Positions 25,432 through 35,017 of a stretch of DNA of 64,000 bases are shown piece after piece; the first letter of the stretch is position 1; the number at the start of each line of letters is the position of its first letter. The translations under genes were made by a program, and so were the position numbers. The notes below the pieces were generated by a model. That model saw only the letters and a program-made list of their open reading frames with translations. It searched no databases and was not told the DNA's origin. The stretch is taken from assembly GCF_009707665.1 (NCBI RefSeq), contig NZ_WLZW01000001.1, positions 1,550,001 to 1,614,000 on the forward strand, read 5' to 3'. The stretch is from Planomicrobium sp. YIM 101495. GTDB taxonomy: Bacteria > Bacillota > Bacilli > Bacillales_A > Planococcaceae.

Positions 25432-27261
25432 TTATAGTTTAGCGTCTTTCAGCATATTCGCGTACAGTCCGCCTCGTTCGATTAACTCTTTTTGTGTACC
25501 GGACTCGATGATTTCGCCCATTTCCATGACAAAGACCATGTCCGCTTTCTTCACCGTATTGAGTCGGTGCGCGATGACGAAGCTTGTTCGTCCGACCATC
25601 AGACGATCGAGCGCTTCTTGGATCTTCAATTCCGTCACGGTATCGATCGAGCTCGTCGCTTCATCGAGCAGAAGAATCGCTGGATCCGCGATGAGTGCGC
25701 GGGCGATAGACAGCAGCTGTTTCTGGCCTTGGCTGATCATCGAACCATCGCCTTCAAGGACGGTATCGTACCCATAAGGCAGTTTCTCGATAAAGGCGTG
25801 GGCGTTCGCTTTCTTCGCCGCTTCCATAATTTCTTCATCCGTCGCATCAAGCTTTCCGTACCGAATGTTTTCTTTGACCGATGTCTCAAATAAGAACGGA
25901 TCTTGCAATACGAATGCAATCTGACTGCGCAGCGTCTTCCGCGGCATTTCATGAATCGGTGTGCCGTCGATCAAGATGACTCCTTCATTGGCATCATAAA
26001 AACGTGCGAGCAATTGCATGACCGTCGTCTTCCCGGCGCCAGTCGCACCAAGCAGCGCGACCGTCTGTCCGATTTCGACATCGAAGGAGACGTTGCGGAT
26101 CGTCCAGCCTTCTTCAGCCGTCTCATACTTGAATGATACGTCATCGAACTGGACACGACCTTCGATGACTTTGTCCGCATTTTGCTCGACAAAGTCTTTT
26201 TCGACCGGTTCGTCCATGATGCTGAAGACGCGCTCCGCACCTGCAATGGCCGATAGGACCGTGTTGAACTGGTTCGCCAAGTCATTGAGTGGACGCGTGA
26301 ACTGACGGGAGTACTCGGTGAAGATGACGATGACACCGATCGACACTTGGCCGTTCAGCGCCAGGACGCCCCCGACACCTGCGACGATGGCGAAGCTTCC
26401 GTTGTTCAGGAAGTTCATCACTTTCGGAATGAAGCCGGAATATGTCTGCGCCCAAAAACCAGTGTGCCGCAGCCGTTCACTTTTTTCAAGGAAGTCTTCC
26501 ATGACTCGTGGCTCTTGCGAGAATGCTTTGACAATCCGCTGGCCGGAGATGGTTTCTTCGATGAGACCGTTCAAGTCGCCGACCGCTGCTTGCTGCTCCT
26601 TGAACAGCTTGCCTGTGCGGCGGGTGATCCATGTCATCGCGACGTACATTGCCGGAATGATGATGAGTGTAAGCAGCGTCAAGATCGGACTGAGCGTCAC
26701 CATGACGATGGCCGTCCCGATCAAGATGAGCAGACTCGAGAACACTTGGATGAACGAACTGTTGAGCGTCGCCGAGACGTTCTCGATATCGTTCGTCATG
26801 CGGCTCATCAATTCACCGTGCTGTCGTTTATCGAAAAACGTGACGGGCAAGCTCTGGAATTGCTGGAACAGCCCTGTGCGCATACGGTAAATGACTTGCT
26901 GCGAGATGCCGATCATCCAGTAGTGCTGTAAGTAAAGCGATATGGAATATAGGATGTAGACGCCGACCAGTGCAAAGATGATCGTCCCCATCCCGTCGAA
27001 TGTGCCGGGCACGAGGAATTCATCAACGATATAACCAATCAAATACGGCCCGAGTAGCGCCATTGCTGATGATACAAGGACCAAGAGTAGTACGGTGATC
27101 AACAGGAAGCGATGCTCATCGACCAGCTTCCAAATACGGGCGAGCGTCGATTTCCAATTGCGGGCACGATCGCTCTTTTTCTTATCTGTCTTCTTTAAAT
27201 CCTCTTTCCGGATGACCGGTTCATAGCCGAAAGGTCGGCGGATCGCATTAAACATATTCAT
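25432..27261 (-). CDS. ABC exporter half-transporter (YfiC-like subunit)
   Basis: 609 residues. The N-terminal six-helix exporter membrane domain (about 45-340) is followed by an ATPase domain (about 370-609). Walker A is GATGAGKTT and Walker B is AILLLDEATSSID with the catalytic Glu. The signature is degenerate, reading SQGQK instead of SGGQ. The ATG at 27261 overlaps the end of the upstream partner by 14 nt. With that partner it should form a heterodimeric drug/lipid exporter of the YfiBC/BmrCD type. The substrate is unknown. Confidence 0.87.
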   Translation of the reverse strand: MNMFNAIRRPFGYEPVIRKEDLKKTDKKKSDRARNWKSTLARIWKLVDEHRFLLITVLLLVLVSSAMALLGPYLIGYIVDEFLVPGTFDGMGTIIFALVGVYILYSISLYLQHYWMIGISQQVIYRMRTGLFQQFQSLPVTFFDKRQHGELMSRMTNDIENVSATLNSSFIQVFSSLLILIGTAIVMVTLSPILTLLTLIIIPAMYVAMTWITRRTGKLFKEQQAAVGDLNGLIEETISGQRIVKAFSQEPRVMEDFLEKSERLRHTGFWAQTYSGFIPKVMNFLNNGSFAIVAGVGGVLALNGQVSIGVIVIFTEYSRQFTRPLNDLANQFNTVLSAIAGAERVFSIMDEPVEKDFVEQNADKVIEGRVQFDDVSFKYETAEEGWTIRNVSFDVEIGQTVALLGATGAGKTTVMQLLARFYDANEGVILIDGTPIHEMPRKTLRSQIAFVLQDPFLFETSVKENIRYGKLDATDEEIMEAAKKANAHAFIEKLPYGYDTVLEGDGSMISQGQKQLLSIARALIADPAILLLDEATSSIDTVTELKIQEALDRLMVGRTSFVIAHRLNTVKKADMVFVMEMGEIIESGTQKELIERGGLYANMLKDAKL

Positions 27262-28975
27262 CCACTTCCTCTTCTTGCTGCGATTCGGCAATTTTTCGGT
27301 AGAGAACGGATGTCTCCAACAATTCTTCATGCGTTCCGTACGCAGACACTTCCCCATCTTCCAATAGCAAGATGGCATCGGCTTTCATCGCCGTACGGAT
27401 TTTCTGTGTGACCATTAGCATCGTTGTCTGCTCACGGTCCAACTCATCCCACAGCTTCGCTTCCGTTCGGACATCAAGCGCACTTGTGCTGTCGTCTAAG
27501 ATCAGGATCGATGGCTTGCGGACAAGCGCACGCGCAATCGATAGGCGCTGTTTCTGCCCGCCTGATAAGTTGACGCCTTTTTGGCCGACCCGTGTAAAAT
27601 AGCCTTTCGGGAAATGTTCGACGGTTGTATGGATCTGGGCTTTTTCGGCGGCGGCAGTCAACTCCTGCTGATGCGCTTCCTCCTTGCCCCACGACAAATT
27701 ATCCGAAATGGTCCCGGTGAACAGCAATGATTGCTGCGGAACGATTCCGATCGTCTTGCGCAGGACAGGCAGCGACCAGTCGCGCACATCACGGCCGTGG
27801 ATCGATACCGTGCCTCCCGTCGCATCGTAAAAGCGCGGGATCAGCTGCAGCATGGATGACTTCCCTGCCCCGGTCGCTCCCATGATGGCGAGCTTCTTCT
27901 GCGGGTCGACGCGGAATGACACCCCGTCGAGAACCGTACGCGTCGTGCCTGGATAGACGAACGAAACGTTGTCGAAGACGACTTCCCCGCGACGCACTTC
28001 TGTCGTAGCACCTGCCGTCTGCTTCTCCCGGTCGTCTTCCGCAAGCAGGACTTCCTCGATCCGTTCCGAAGAAGCTTTCGCACGTGCGAAGACCATGATG
28101 ATGAAGGAGAACATCGAGAACGAGCCCGTCATCCGCATCGCGTAGTTGATGATCGCCACCAACTCCCCGATCTGCGCGTCACCGTTCTGGATGCCGAAAG
28201 CCCCGAACCAAAGCACTGCCAGGAGCGATGCGTTCATCCCGAACAACAGGACCGGCAAGACGATTTCCATGATGCGGTATGCTTTGACCGTGTCGCTGCG
28301 AAGCGAACCCGCCACGTCTTCGAAACGGTTCGCTTCATATTTGCCGCGCATATACGCTTTGATCAAGCGTACCGCCTGCAAGTTTTCCTGGATCTTCCGG
28401 TTCACGACATCGAGGCGCCGCTGAACGTGTGCGAAGTGCTTCACACCCTTCAGCACCATGAAATAGAGGAAAGCCAGAAGGAACGGGAAGACGATGACGA
28501 GGTAGATCGCCAGTTCCGCATTGACGACGAACGCCATGATGATGCTTCCGATGACCGCGAGCGGTGCACGCAGCATAATCCGTAAACTCATGAACAATAC
28601 GTTCTGGACAAGCGTGACATCGCTCGTCAGACGCGTGATTAGTGCCGACGCCGGAAACTTATTGAATGTCGCAAGCGAGAAGGACTGGATGCGGCCGTAC
28701 AGCTTCGAGCGCAGATCAAACGAGAAGCTCTGCGCGATATGCGAAGCAAAATAGGAATTCCCGATTCCTCCGATGAATGCGACAAGCGATAGCCCAAGTA
28801 AAATCAAGCCGAGACGCACGATGGCATCCATGTCTCCTGCAATAATTCCATCATCGATGATCTGTGCGATGATAAGAGGCTGTATCAGTTCTACTGCTAA
28901 TTCCATCAGCATTAACGTCAAAGCGATAACAATTAAAAATTTATAAGGTTTTGCATAGGAAAAAACAGTTTTCAA
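27248..28975 (-). CDS. ABC exporter half-transporter (YfiB-like subunit)
   Basis: 575 residues. The membrane domain is at about 1-310 and the ATPase at about 340-575. Walker A is GATGAGKSS, the signature is intact (NLSGGQKQR), and the residue after Walker B is Asp rather than Glu (SILILDDSTSALD). It is therefore complementary to its partner: this chain gives the good signature, the partner gives the good Walker B. The start is the TTG at 28975, 9 nt after AGGAGG; an ATG at 28996 lies before that ribosome site. It is the first gene of the pair. Confidence 0.87.
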   Translation of the reverse strand: MKTVFSYAKPYKFLIVIALTLMLMELAVELIQPLIIAQIIDDGIIAGDMDAIVRLGLILLGLSLVAFIGGIGNSYFASHIAQSFSFDLRSKLYGRIQSFSLATFNKFPASALITRLTSDVTLVQNVLFMSLRIMLRAPLAVIGSIIMAFVVNAELAIYLVIVFPFLLAFLYFMVLKGVKHFAHVQRRLDVVNRKIQENLQAVRLIKAYMRGKYEANRFEDVAGSLRSDTVKAYRIMEIVLPVLLFGMNASLLAVLWFGAFGIQNGDAQIGELVAIINYAMRMTGSFSMFSFIIMVFARAKASSERIEEVLLAEDDREKQTAGATTEVRRGEVVFDNVSFVYPGTTRTVLDGVSFRVDPQKKLAIMGATGAGKSSMLQLIPRFYDATGGTVSIHGRDVRDWSLPVLRKTIGIVPQQSLLFTGTISDNLSWGKEEAHQQELTAAAEKAQIHTTVEHFPKGYFTRVGQKGVNLSGGQKQRLSIARALVRKPSILILDDSTSALDVRTEAKLWDELDREQTTMLMVTQKIRTAMKADAILLLEDGEVSAYGTHEELLETSVLYRKIAESQQEEEVDEYV

Positions 28976-29183
28976 TTTGAAAATCCTCCTGAACATTTCG
29001 ATACTCGAATCTTTTCTTTGTTGATTATTATGCCATATCTTCGACAAGACGGATAGGGATATTCTGAAAAAGCCCAAAATTGAAGCAAAACAACACTTCA
29101 TCTATAAGAAAATTTGGGAAAAGGATGACTGCTGATACTTTTATCATTATAATATGATTAAAATCTGATAAGGGGAGTCATCA

Positions 29184-31190
29184 ATGAGCGGACTAGTTAA
29201 ACATCTTTCTGACCACCTTATTTTTCACCAGACACCTTTCCCCATCCTCGCACTGGATGAACACGGAGTGGTTGTATGGTGCAATGAGCAAGCGAACCGT
29301 TACTTAACGAGAAGAACTGAATCGTTGATTGACTCGATTTACGGTGGATTCAATCCTGAACAGCTGAAGGCTTCCGATTATTCATGGGAAGCGATTTTCG
29401 CTAATGACAAACTTCACCGTTTTGAAGAAATGGAAATCGATCTGAAGGATGGTATCCGGTTGCCGGTCACCGTCGTCGCGAAATCGTTCGAATTCGAAGG
29501 CACGCGCTATGCGCTATGCATCTTCGAAATCGACAGCAACGGCGAACCTGAAGCGGCGAGCATCGAGCTGGAGCAATTGCGCAGCGGGCTTGACGCGACG
29601 TTCATGCTGTCTTATTACGACGAGAACTTCACTATTACATATGCGAATTCCTTATTCCTATCCCGCAGCCAATGGACGCCGAAACGCGTACTCGGCAAGG
29701 CGTTCCATCAAATGTTCGGAAGTACGAGTGCCGACGTCGATCAAGTCAACCGGATCGTCAACGTATTGAAAGAAGGCACGGTCTGGAGCGGCGACATCGA
29801 GAAGTCGACGAAAAACGGCGAGAGCTACTGGGTCGAACTCGTCGCCATCCCGATGCAGCTGCCGGGCAATGAAAAATATTACATCTGTATCGAAAAAGAT
29901 GTGACCGATCGCAAAGAAGCACAGCGCTCACTCGAAGAAATCGCCTTCATCGATCCCGCGACCGGACTCGCCAATCGCCATAGCCTTGAGCAGTCCGTGA
30001 AGGAAACGATCGCCAGCGGCCAGCATTTTTCATTCGTCTACATCGACATCGACCGCTTTTACACGTTGCGTGACGTCTCGAACAGTGAGACGGAGCAGAA
30101 GTTGCTCCAAGAATTGACGGTCAGGTTGAAAACGTATTTCCCCGATACCGTCATCACCCGTGCCGGCTTGCACGAGTTCGCCTTAATCACGCCGCTTAGT
30201 AGTTGGTTCATCGAAGGCTTCAGCGATTACTTGAAGCAGCATCCGATCTACATTGAAGGGTCCGCCATCCCGCTCACCGTCAGTGGAGCGATTACGCGTT
30301 TCCCTGAAGACCAGCAAACATTCACGCACTTGATGAAAGCGTCCGTTGCCACGATCAAACAGATCCGTGAGCGCGGCGGCAATGCCATCTCCGGCCTCTC
30401 CGCTGAAGCACATGAAGAACTGAACCGCAAAACATTGATCGAAGAACGGCTAACCGGTGCGCTGGAACGTAACGATTTGAACGTCCTGTATCAGCCGATC
30501 GTCAACTTGAAATCCGGAGATCTCGAGCGGGTGGAAGCACTCGTTCGCTGGGAGGATGAAGTCGCCGGGAGTATTATGCCGGCCGAGCTGATTCCGATTG
30601 CGGAAGAAACCGGATTGATCCATGAAATCGGTCAATTCGTGCTAAAGACCGTCTGTAAGCAACTAGCGGATTGGAACAGCCGCGGCCTTGACATCGACAT
30701 CAGCATCAATACGTCGATCCGGGAATTCCGTGGCAAGAACATGGTCGACCTCCTGATGCAGCAATGTAAGGCTGCAGGATGCAACCCAAGCTCACTGACC
30801 ATCGAAATCAATGAAAAGTTCGCGTTCGAAGCGGAAGCGGAACAAGATATCGTCCATCAGATGAAGCTGCTGCAGCAGCAAGGCGTCCGGTTCGCGCTCG
30901 ATGATTTCGGCACAGGCTATGCCTCGTTCCGTTATTTGCTGTTGCTGCCGATCACATCGATCAAAATCGACGCGTCGATCATCCAGCCGCTCGCTCACCA
31001 GGAAAAAATGCAGAAAATGGTCAACGGTCTCATCCATTTCGGCAAGTCTCTCGATTTCCAAGTGACCGCTGAAGGAGTAGAGACCGACGAACAGTTACAG
31101 TTATTGACCGCAATGGATTGCAATACGATCCAAGGCTTCTTGTCCGGCCGCCCGATGAAGGCTGCGGACTTGGAAAATTGGATCCAATAA
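29184..31190 (+). CDS. PAS-PAS-GGDEF(degenerate)-EAL protein, probable cyclic-di-GMP phosphodiesterase
   Basis: 668-residue cytoplasmic protein. Two PAS regions (about 10-110 and 130-240) are followed by a GGDEF domain (about 250-400) and an EAL domain (about 415-668). The GGDEF signature is replaced by AGLHEF near residue 326, so cyclase activity should be lost. EAL residues are kept: VEALVRW (about 450), INEKF in place of ITES with the Glu present, ALDDFGTGYAS, IKIDASII and AEGVET. It therefore probably degrades cyclic di-GMP, with PAS and perhaps GTP-bound GGDEF as sensors. There are no membrane helices. The ATG follows AAGGGG. Confidence 0.88.
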   Translation: MSGLVKHLSDHLIFHQTPFPILALDEHGVVVWCNEQANRYLTRRTESLIDSIYGGFNPEQLKASDYSWEAIFANDKLHRFEEMEIDLKDGIRLPVTVVAKSFEFEGTRYALCIFEIDSNGEPEAASIELEQLRSGLDATFMLSYYDENFTITYANSLFLSRSQWTPKRVLGKAFHQMFGSTSADVDQVNRIVNVLKEGTVWSGDIEKSTKNGESYWVELVAIPMQLPGNEKYYICIEKDVTDRKEAQRSLEEIAFIDPATGLANRHSLEQSVKETIASGQHFSFVYIDIDRFYTLRDVSNSETEQKLLQELTVRLKTYFPDTVITRAGLHEFALITPLSSWFIEGFSDYLKQHPIYIEGSAIPLTVSGAITRFPEDQQTFTHLMKASVATIKQIRERGGNAISGLSAEAHEELNRKTLIEERLTGALERNDLNVLYQPIVNLKSGDLERVEALVRWEDEVAGSIMPAELIPIAEETGLIHEIGQFVLKTVCKQLADWNSRGLDIDISINTSIREFRGKNMVDLLMQQCKAAGCNPSSLTIEINEKFAFEAEAEQDIVHQMKLLQQQGVRFALDDFGTGYASFRYLLLLPITSIKIDASIIQPLAHQEKMQKMVNGLIHFGKSLDFQVTAEGVETDEQLQLLTAMDCNTIQGFLSGRPMKAADLENWIQ

Positions 31191-31239
31191 AAAAATCGGT
31201 TTGTCACGGAATTCATTCCTGTGACAGACCGATTTTTTT
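31189..31239. terminator. Bidirectional terminator between the EAL gene and thrE
   Basis: AAAAAATCGGT(T)TGTCAC pairs with GTGACA(G)ACCGATTTTTTT. The right arm includes the last codons of the minus-strand ThrE subunit. Confidence 0.85.
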
Positions 31240-31680
31240 CTGCAGTCGTTTTGCTTGCTGCTTAAAGAACAATTGCATCAATACTTCCGCAAACACGAGA
31301 CCCATCGCGATTGCACCGGAGATCATCAACGCCTCGGATGCGAACGCAATCGCCTCGAGAAAGTCGCTCTCGACGATGTTGCGCATCGCATTGTACGCTT
31401 TACTTCCCGGAACGAGCGGGATGATACCGGCGACACTGAAGACGATCATCGGCATCTTAAAGCGTTTCGCCAACAAGTGTGCCAGTAGCGCCACGATGAA
31501 GGCACCGACGAATGTCGCCTGGATCGAATCTCCGACGAACATAAAATACAGACGGTACGTCAGCCATCCGCTCATGCCGACAAACCCACAGCTGGCTAAG
31601 GTTTTCGTCGGAATATTGAACATGATGCCGAATGCACCAGCTGCCACGAAACTAAGAATTGCCTCGACCGGCCAATTCAT
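31213..31680 (-). CDS. Threonine/serine exporter, small ThrE_2 subunit (DUF3815)
   Basis: 155-residue membrane protein with four or five hydrophobic segments. It carries the conserved GIIPLVPGSKAYNAM loop (about 75-90) seen in the C-terminal half of Corynebacterium ThrE. In many Firmicutes ThrE is split into two polypeptides, and this is the shorter half (YjjB-like). It starts 12 nt after the longer subunit. Amino-acid export is the known role of the fused protein; the substrate here is inferred. Confidence 0.82.
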   Translation of the reverse strand: MNWPVEAILSFVAAGAFGIMFNIPTKTLASCGFVGMSGWLTYRLYFMFVGDSIQATFVGAFIVALLAHLLAKRFKMPMIVFSVAGIIPLVPGSKAYNAMRNIVESDFLEAIAFASEALMISGAIAMGLVFAEVLMQLFFKQQAKRLQKKIGLSQE

Positions 31681-31692
31681 ACGAACCCCTCC

Positions 31693-32448
31693 TTAAAATG
31701 CCAATACAACGGCGATGCCGGCGCCGATCGCAAACGCGGTCAGAAATGCTTCTGCACCATTCGACAGCCCACTCATGAAATGCCCTGCCATCAGGTCCCG
31801 GACTGCATTCGTGATCAATAGCCCTGGGACGAGCGGAATGACGGAACCGATGATGATCGTATCGAGTTCAGTCCCCCACGCAAAATGGACTGCTGCCATT
31901 GAGAGTGCACCGATGACGACCGAAGCCGCAAATTCCGAGAAGAATTTGACGCGTGTCTTTTCGATGAAAATCTCGACGAGGTAAAAGCCGATGCCACCGA
32001 TCAAGAGCGCGAATAGCACATCCGCCCATCTCCCGCCGAGCAACAGGAAAAACGAGCCACTCGCTGCAGATGCCGCCAGCACTTGCGCCCACATCGGGAA
32101 CAAATAGTCATTCTGGTCAATTTCCGTCATCATGTCATAAGCCTCACGTAACGTGAATTCCCCCGAGACGAGCTTCCGTGATACGGCATTGACCTTGGCG
32201 ACACGTGCCAAGTTGGTTCTGCGGTCTTTGACACGGACAAATCGTGTAGGCAATTCATTACTCGGTGAAAACATGATGCCGCTTGGTGTGACGAAGCAGT
32301 GCGAGTCCGTCATGTTCTGCGAAGCGGCCATGCGGATCATCGTATCTTCCACCCGATAGGTTTCCGCGCCGCTTTCCATCATTACTTTTCCTGCCAACAA
32401 AAAACAATCGAGAGCAAGCTCTCGCCGTGGTTCTGTAATCTCGGCCAT
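31693..32448 (-). CDS. Threonine/serine exporter, large ThrE subunit (DUF1212)
   Basis: 251 residues. A soluble N-terminal part (about 1-110, including ESGAETYRVEDTM and CFVTPSGI) is followed by five hydrophobic segments with the loop IGSVIPLVPGLLITNAVRD (about 195-213). That loop mirrors the one in the small subunit. The two genes form an operon. The ATG at 32448 follows an AGGGAGCGGC-type site. Upstream lies the first repeat-rich intergenic region. Confidence 0.85.
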   Translation of the reverse strand: MAEITEPRRELALDCFLLAGKVMMESGAETYRVEDTMIRMAASQNMTDSHCFVTPSGIMFSPSNELPTRFVRVKDRRTNLARVAKVNAVSRKLVSGEFTLREAYDMMTEIDQNDYLFPMWAQVLAASAASGSFFLLLGGRWADVLFALLIGGIGFYLVEIFIEKTRVKFFSEFAASVVIGALSMAAVHFAWGTELDTIIIGSVIPLVPGLLITNAVRDLMAGHFMSGLSNGAEAFLTAFAIGAGIAVVLAF

Positions 32449-32569
32449 TGCCGCTCCCTCCTTTTGCTCCCATCTTAACGCATTTTGGTACTCAGGGACA
32501 ATTGTGTGCTAGAGAAGTAGCTTTATTGAAATCTGCTGAACTGCTAATTTCTTGCTGGGATTGACTACT

Positions 32570-32866
32570 TTGGAGACCAGCTGACCTGCATTCCAGAGTT
32601 TCGCACGCTGGAGGAGCAGTGAAGACGTTGATCGAATTAAATTCGGTCAATGTCTTTGCGACGAAGCTAGCGTAGCAATGCAGGAGCATCTCTTTATCCT
32701 CGAGCCTCTTCCATTCCGGATCAGCTCGTTCAAGAGTAGGAGAGACATAGGATTTAGGAGATTTGGATGAACCGAGCATGGCCGCCTTCGTCACTCTCGA
32801 TTAGAAAGCGTCGGATAATTCGGGGGGAGTTGAAGTGGCATTCCGATTCTTGATTTTGTCGCGACC
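32570..32866. repeat. Type I intergenic repeat, copy 1
   Basis: Non-coding block with three stretches nearly identical to copy 2 (34640-34923). These are 32580-32619 (39 of 40 bases), 32706-32730 (24 of 25) and 32845-32865 (19 of 21). The core contains CATTCCAGAGTTTCGCACGC. Weak ORFs across the two copies read the shared core in different frames, so the conserved thing is not a protein. The style resembles dispersed repeats of Bacillales genomes with no known function. Boundaries are approximate. Confidence 0.75.
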
Positions 32867-32950
32867 GATATCGCGTTTCGTCAGGTCGATATCGCCTTTT
32901 GCGCGATTGATATCGCGTTTCGCTTGATTCTTATCGTGTTTCGTCATTTT
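32867..32950. repeat. 21-nt tandem array with GATATCGC units
   Basis: Four consecutive 21-nt units start at 32867, 32888, 32909 and 32930. The first three begin GATATCGC and the fourth CTTATCGT; all share a T-rich middle (GTTTCG or similar). Exactly 21 nt corresponds to two helical turns. It occupies the same place between type I and type II repeats as the palindrome array at 35018. Confidence 0.85.
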
Positions 32951-33039
32951 CACGATGAACTAGATCCTAAATACGAACCTCTTCAATAATGGACAATTCA
33001 TTTCACCTTTTCACTCACCACCATGAGAATTACAAGGGG

Positions 33040-33354
33040 CCTACGCAGTCAGCCCCACCACCATATATGTGACTTCGAAAGGAGAAAGAAGCACTGCTGG
33101 TCAATCACTCCCACTTCACCAACTACACGCAGCGGAGGGGCTGGCTTGGACTGGGCGCAGGGTATGACAAGCGTTCCTCAGCTTGGCTTCTTCCGAAAGC
33201 CCTGTCCGAAGCCCCGAAGCGAATTCCGATGCGACACCCTGTCCGAATCCCTGCAGCGAATACTCATGAAACACCCGTCTTGCCCTTGTACCACCAACAC
33301 AAAAAGAGAGCAAGCGATGCCAGCTCTCCTCCATTCGAAAAGTCAAAATGAATG
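33040..33354. repeat. Type II intergenic repeat, copy A
   Basis: Contains the core TGGCTTGGACTGGGCG ... GGTATGACAAGC followed by AGCTTGGCTTCTTCC and CCCTGTCCGAAGC. These are shared with copy B (35268-35640), and the first part also with copy C (35641-35811). It runs to within a few bases of the alcohol dehydrogenase stop codon. No supported ORF. Confidence 0.75.
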
Positions 33355-33361
33355 GACCCTT

Positions 33362-34501
33362 TTACGGCTTCAAAATGACTTTCGTGCAATCGTCTGTATG
33401 GTCGTTGAAGATTTGATACGCTTCGCTTGCTTTTTCCATCGGCATGATGTGGGAAATGATATCACGCGGATCGTACAGTCCGTCTTCCACTTGCTTGAAC
33501 AACTTCGGCATGAGGTGATGCACCGGTGCCTGACCCATTTTCAAAGTGACGTTCCGTTCGAACAGGTTGCCGAGCGGGAACATATTATATGTCATTCCGT
33601 ACACGCCGGTCAGCTGGATATGGCCGAACTTCGATACAGCGTCTTTGGCAATCTTGATAGCGCTAAGCGTCCCGCCTTGCAGGAACATCTTTTGCTGTGC
33701 CGCTTCAGCCACTGATTTCTTTCCGTCCATTCCGACACAATCGATGACGACGCGCGCACCGCCTTGCGTCAAGTCATGAATAAAGGCTCCTGTATCGTCA
33801 TGCATAGAGAAGTCGATGATCTCCACGCCATTCATCTTCTTCGCCAATTCCATCCGGTATGGAATTTCATCGACCGCAATAACCCGCTCTGCTCCGGCAA
33901 GCCACGCATATTTCATCGTCATCAGGCCGATCGGACCGCAGCCGAGTACGACGACGGTATCGCCCGGCTTAACGCCTGCATTTTCGACACTCCAATATGC
34001 TGTCGGCAAAACATCCGACAGGAACAGTACTTGCTCATCTTCCAATCCGGACGACTCCGGAATGATGAAAGGACTGAAGTTCCCATAAGGCACACGCAGA
34101 TACTCCGCCTGTCCCCCCATATAATTCCCGTAGCGTTCCGTATAGCCGAAATAACTGCCTGTGTCGAAGTGCGGGTTGCCGTTCGAATTGTCGCACTGAC
34201 TTTCCATGTCATGCGTGCAATAGAAACAATCACCGCAGCTGACATTGAATGGCAAGACGATGCGGTCCCCTTTCTTCACTTTCGTTACATCCGGTCCCAC
34301 TTCTTCGACAATTCCCATCGGCTCGTGCCCGATGACATAGTCCTTCGTTGTCGGCATGGCCCCTTTGTAAATATGCAAATCTGAACCGCAAATAGCGGTC
34401 GAAGTGATTTTCACGATGATATCATCCCGTTTTTCGATTTCCGGATCCTTGACATTCTTCACCTGGATATCCTTCGCCCCTTGAAACGTAACTGCTTTCA
34501 T
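33362..34501 (-). CDS. Zinc-dependent alcohol dehydrogenase (formaldehyde-dehydrogenase-like MDR)
   Basis: 379-residue MDR family enzyme. Catalytic zinc ligands are in ICGSDLH (Cys about 38) and GHEP (His about 59); structural zinc cysteines are seen in CGDCFYCTHDMESQC. The NAD-binding motif is VVLGCGPIGL at about 185. It belongs to the glutathione-independent formaldehyde/aldehyde dehydrogenase-like branch; substrate unknown. The ATG at 34501 has GGAGGG 9 nt upstream. It stands alone between two large repeat composites. Confidence 0.87.
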   Translation of the reverse strand: MKAVTFQGAKDIQVKNVKDPEIEKRDDIIVKITSTAICGSDLHIYKGAMPTTKDYVIGHEPMGIVEEVGPDVTKVKKGDRIVLPFNVSCGDCFYCTHDMESQCDNSNGNPHFDTGSYFGYTERYGNYMGGQAEYLRVPYGNFSPFIIPESSGLEDEQVLFLSDVLPTAYWSVENAGVKPGDTVVVLGCGPIGLMTMKYAWLAGAERVIAVDEIPYRMELAKKMNGVEIIDFSMHDDTGAFIHDLTQGGARVVIDCVGMDGKKSVAEAAQQKMFLQGGTLSAIKIAKDAVSKFGHIQLTGVYGMTYNMFPLGNLFERNVTLKMGQAPVHHLMPKLFKQVEDGLYDPRDIISHIMPMEKASEAYQIFNDHTDDCTKVILKP

Positions 34502-34639
34502 CAATTCATCCCTCCGAATAGTTAGAATATTCTTGTCGTTCCCTTTTTTTGTCTAAAGGAAACGTATTGGAGGATTTGAGTTATGAGAAAAAATCGGGCT
34601 GGCCTATATTTCAGAGATCGCGAGTTGGAGGAGTGTCTT

Positions 34640-34923
34640 TCATTGGGGATTTGCTGACCTGCATTCCAGAGTTTCGCACGCTAGAGGAGCAGCGCCGAGC
34701 CTCCTCGGTTGCTGGCGCAACCTGCGGGGTCTCGTCACTACTCTGATTCTCCAGCGTGCTCACTCTTCCATTCCGGCTCAGCTCGTTTGATAACGGTGGA
34801 AGGGGGAGTTTAGGTAAGTGGGACGATTCTCGCGTAATTTGCCTTCTTCGCACTGTATTAGAAGGTGTCAGGTATTTGTGAGTGATTTCAGATTTCATGC
34901 TGATTCTGGATTTAGTCGCGACT
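34640..34923. repeat. Type I intergenic repeat, copy 2
   Basis: Counterpart of copy 1. The shared blocks lie at 34653-34692, 34763-34787 and 34902-34922. Between the first two it carries an extra GC-rich stretch (GCTGGCGCAACCTGCGGGGT and around). It lies upstream of the alcohol dehydrogenase start. Confidence 0.75.
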
Positions 34924-35017
34924 CAGATTTTCACTCTTGAAAATACGCGAGCAGAAGAATAAATGTCGTACCTCAAGTTGGCATGAGTGGTGCGTTCCCA
35001 TTTGTCCGATTCCGTCA

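Noticed and set aside
32867-32950. CRISPR array
   Set aside because: Units of 21 nt follow each other with no spacers, and no cas gene is present in the window.
32492-34898. Two minus-strand ORFs of about 100 codons in the type I repeats
   Set aside because: The shared core is read in different frames in the two copies, and neither has a convincing ribosome site or protein-like composition.
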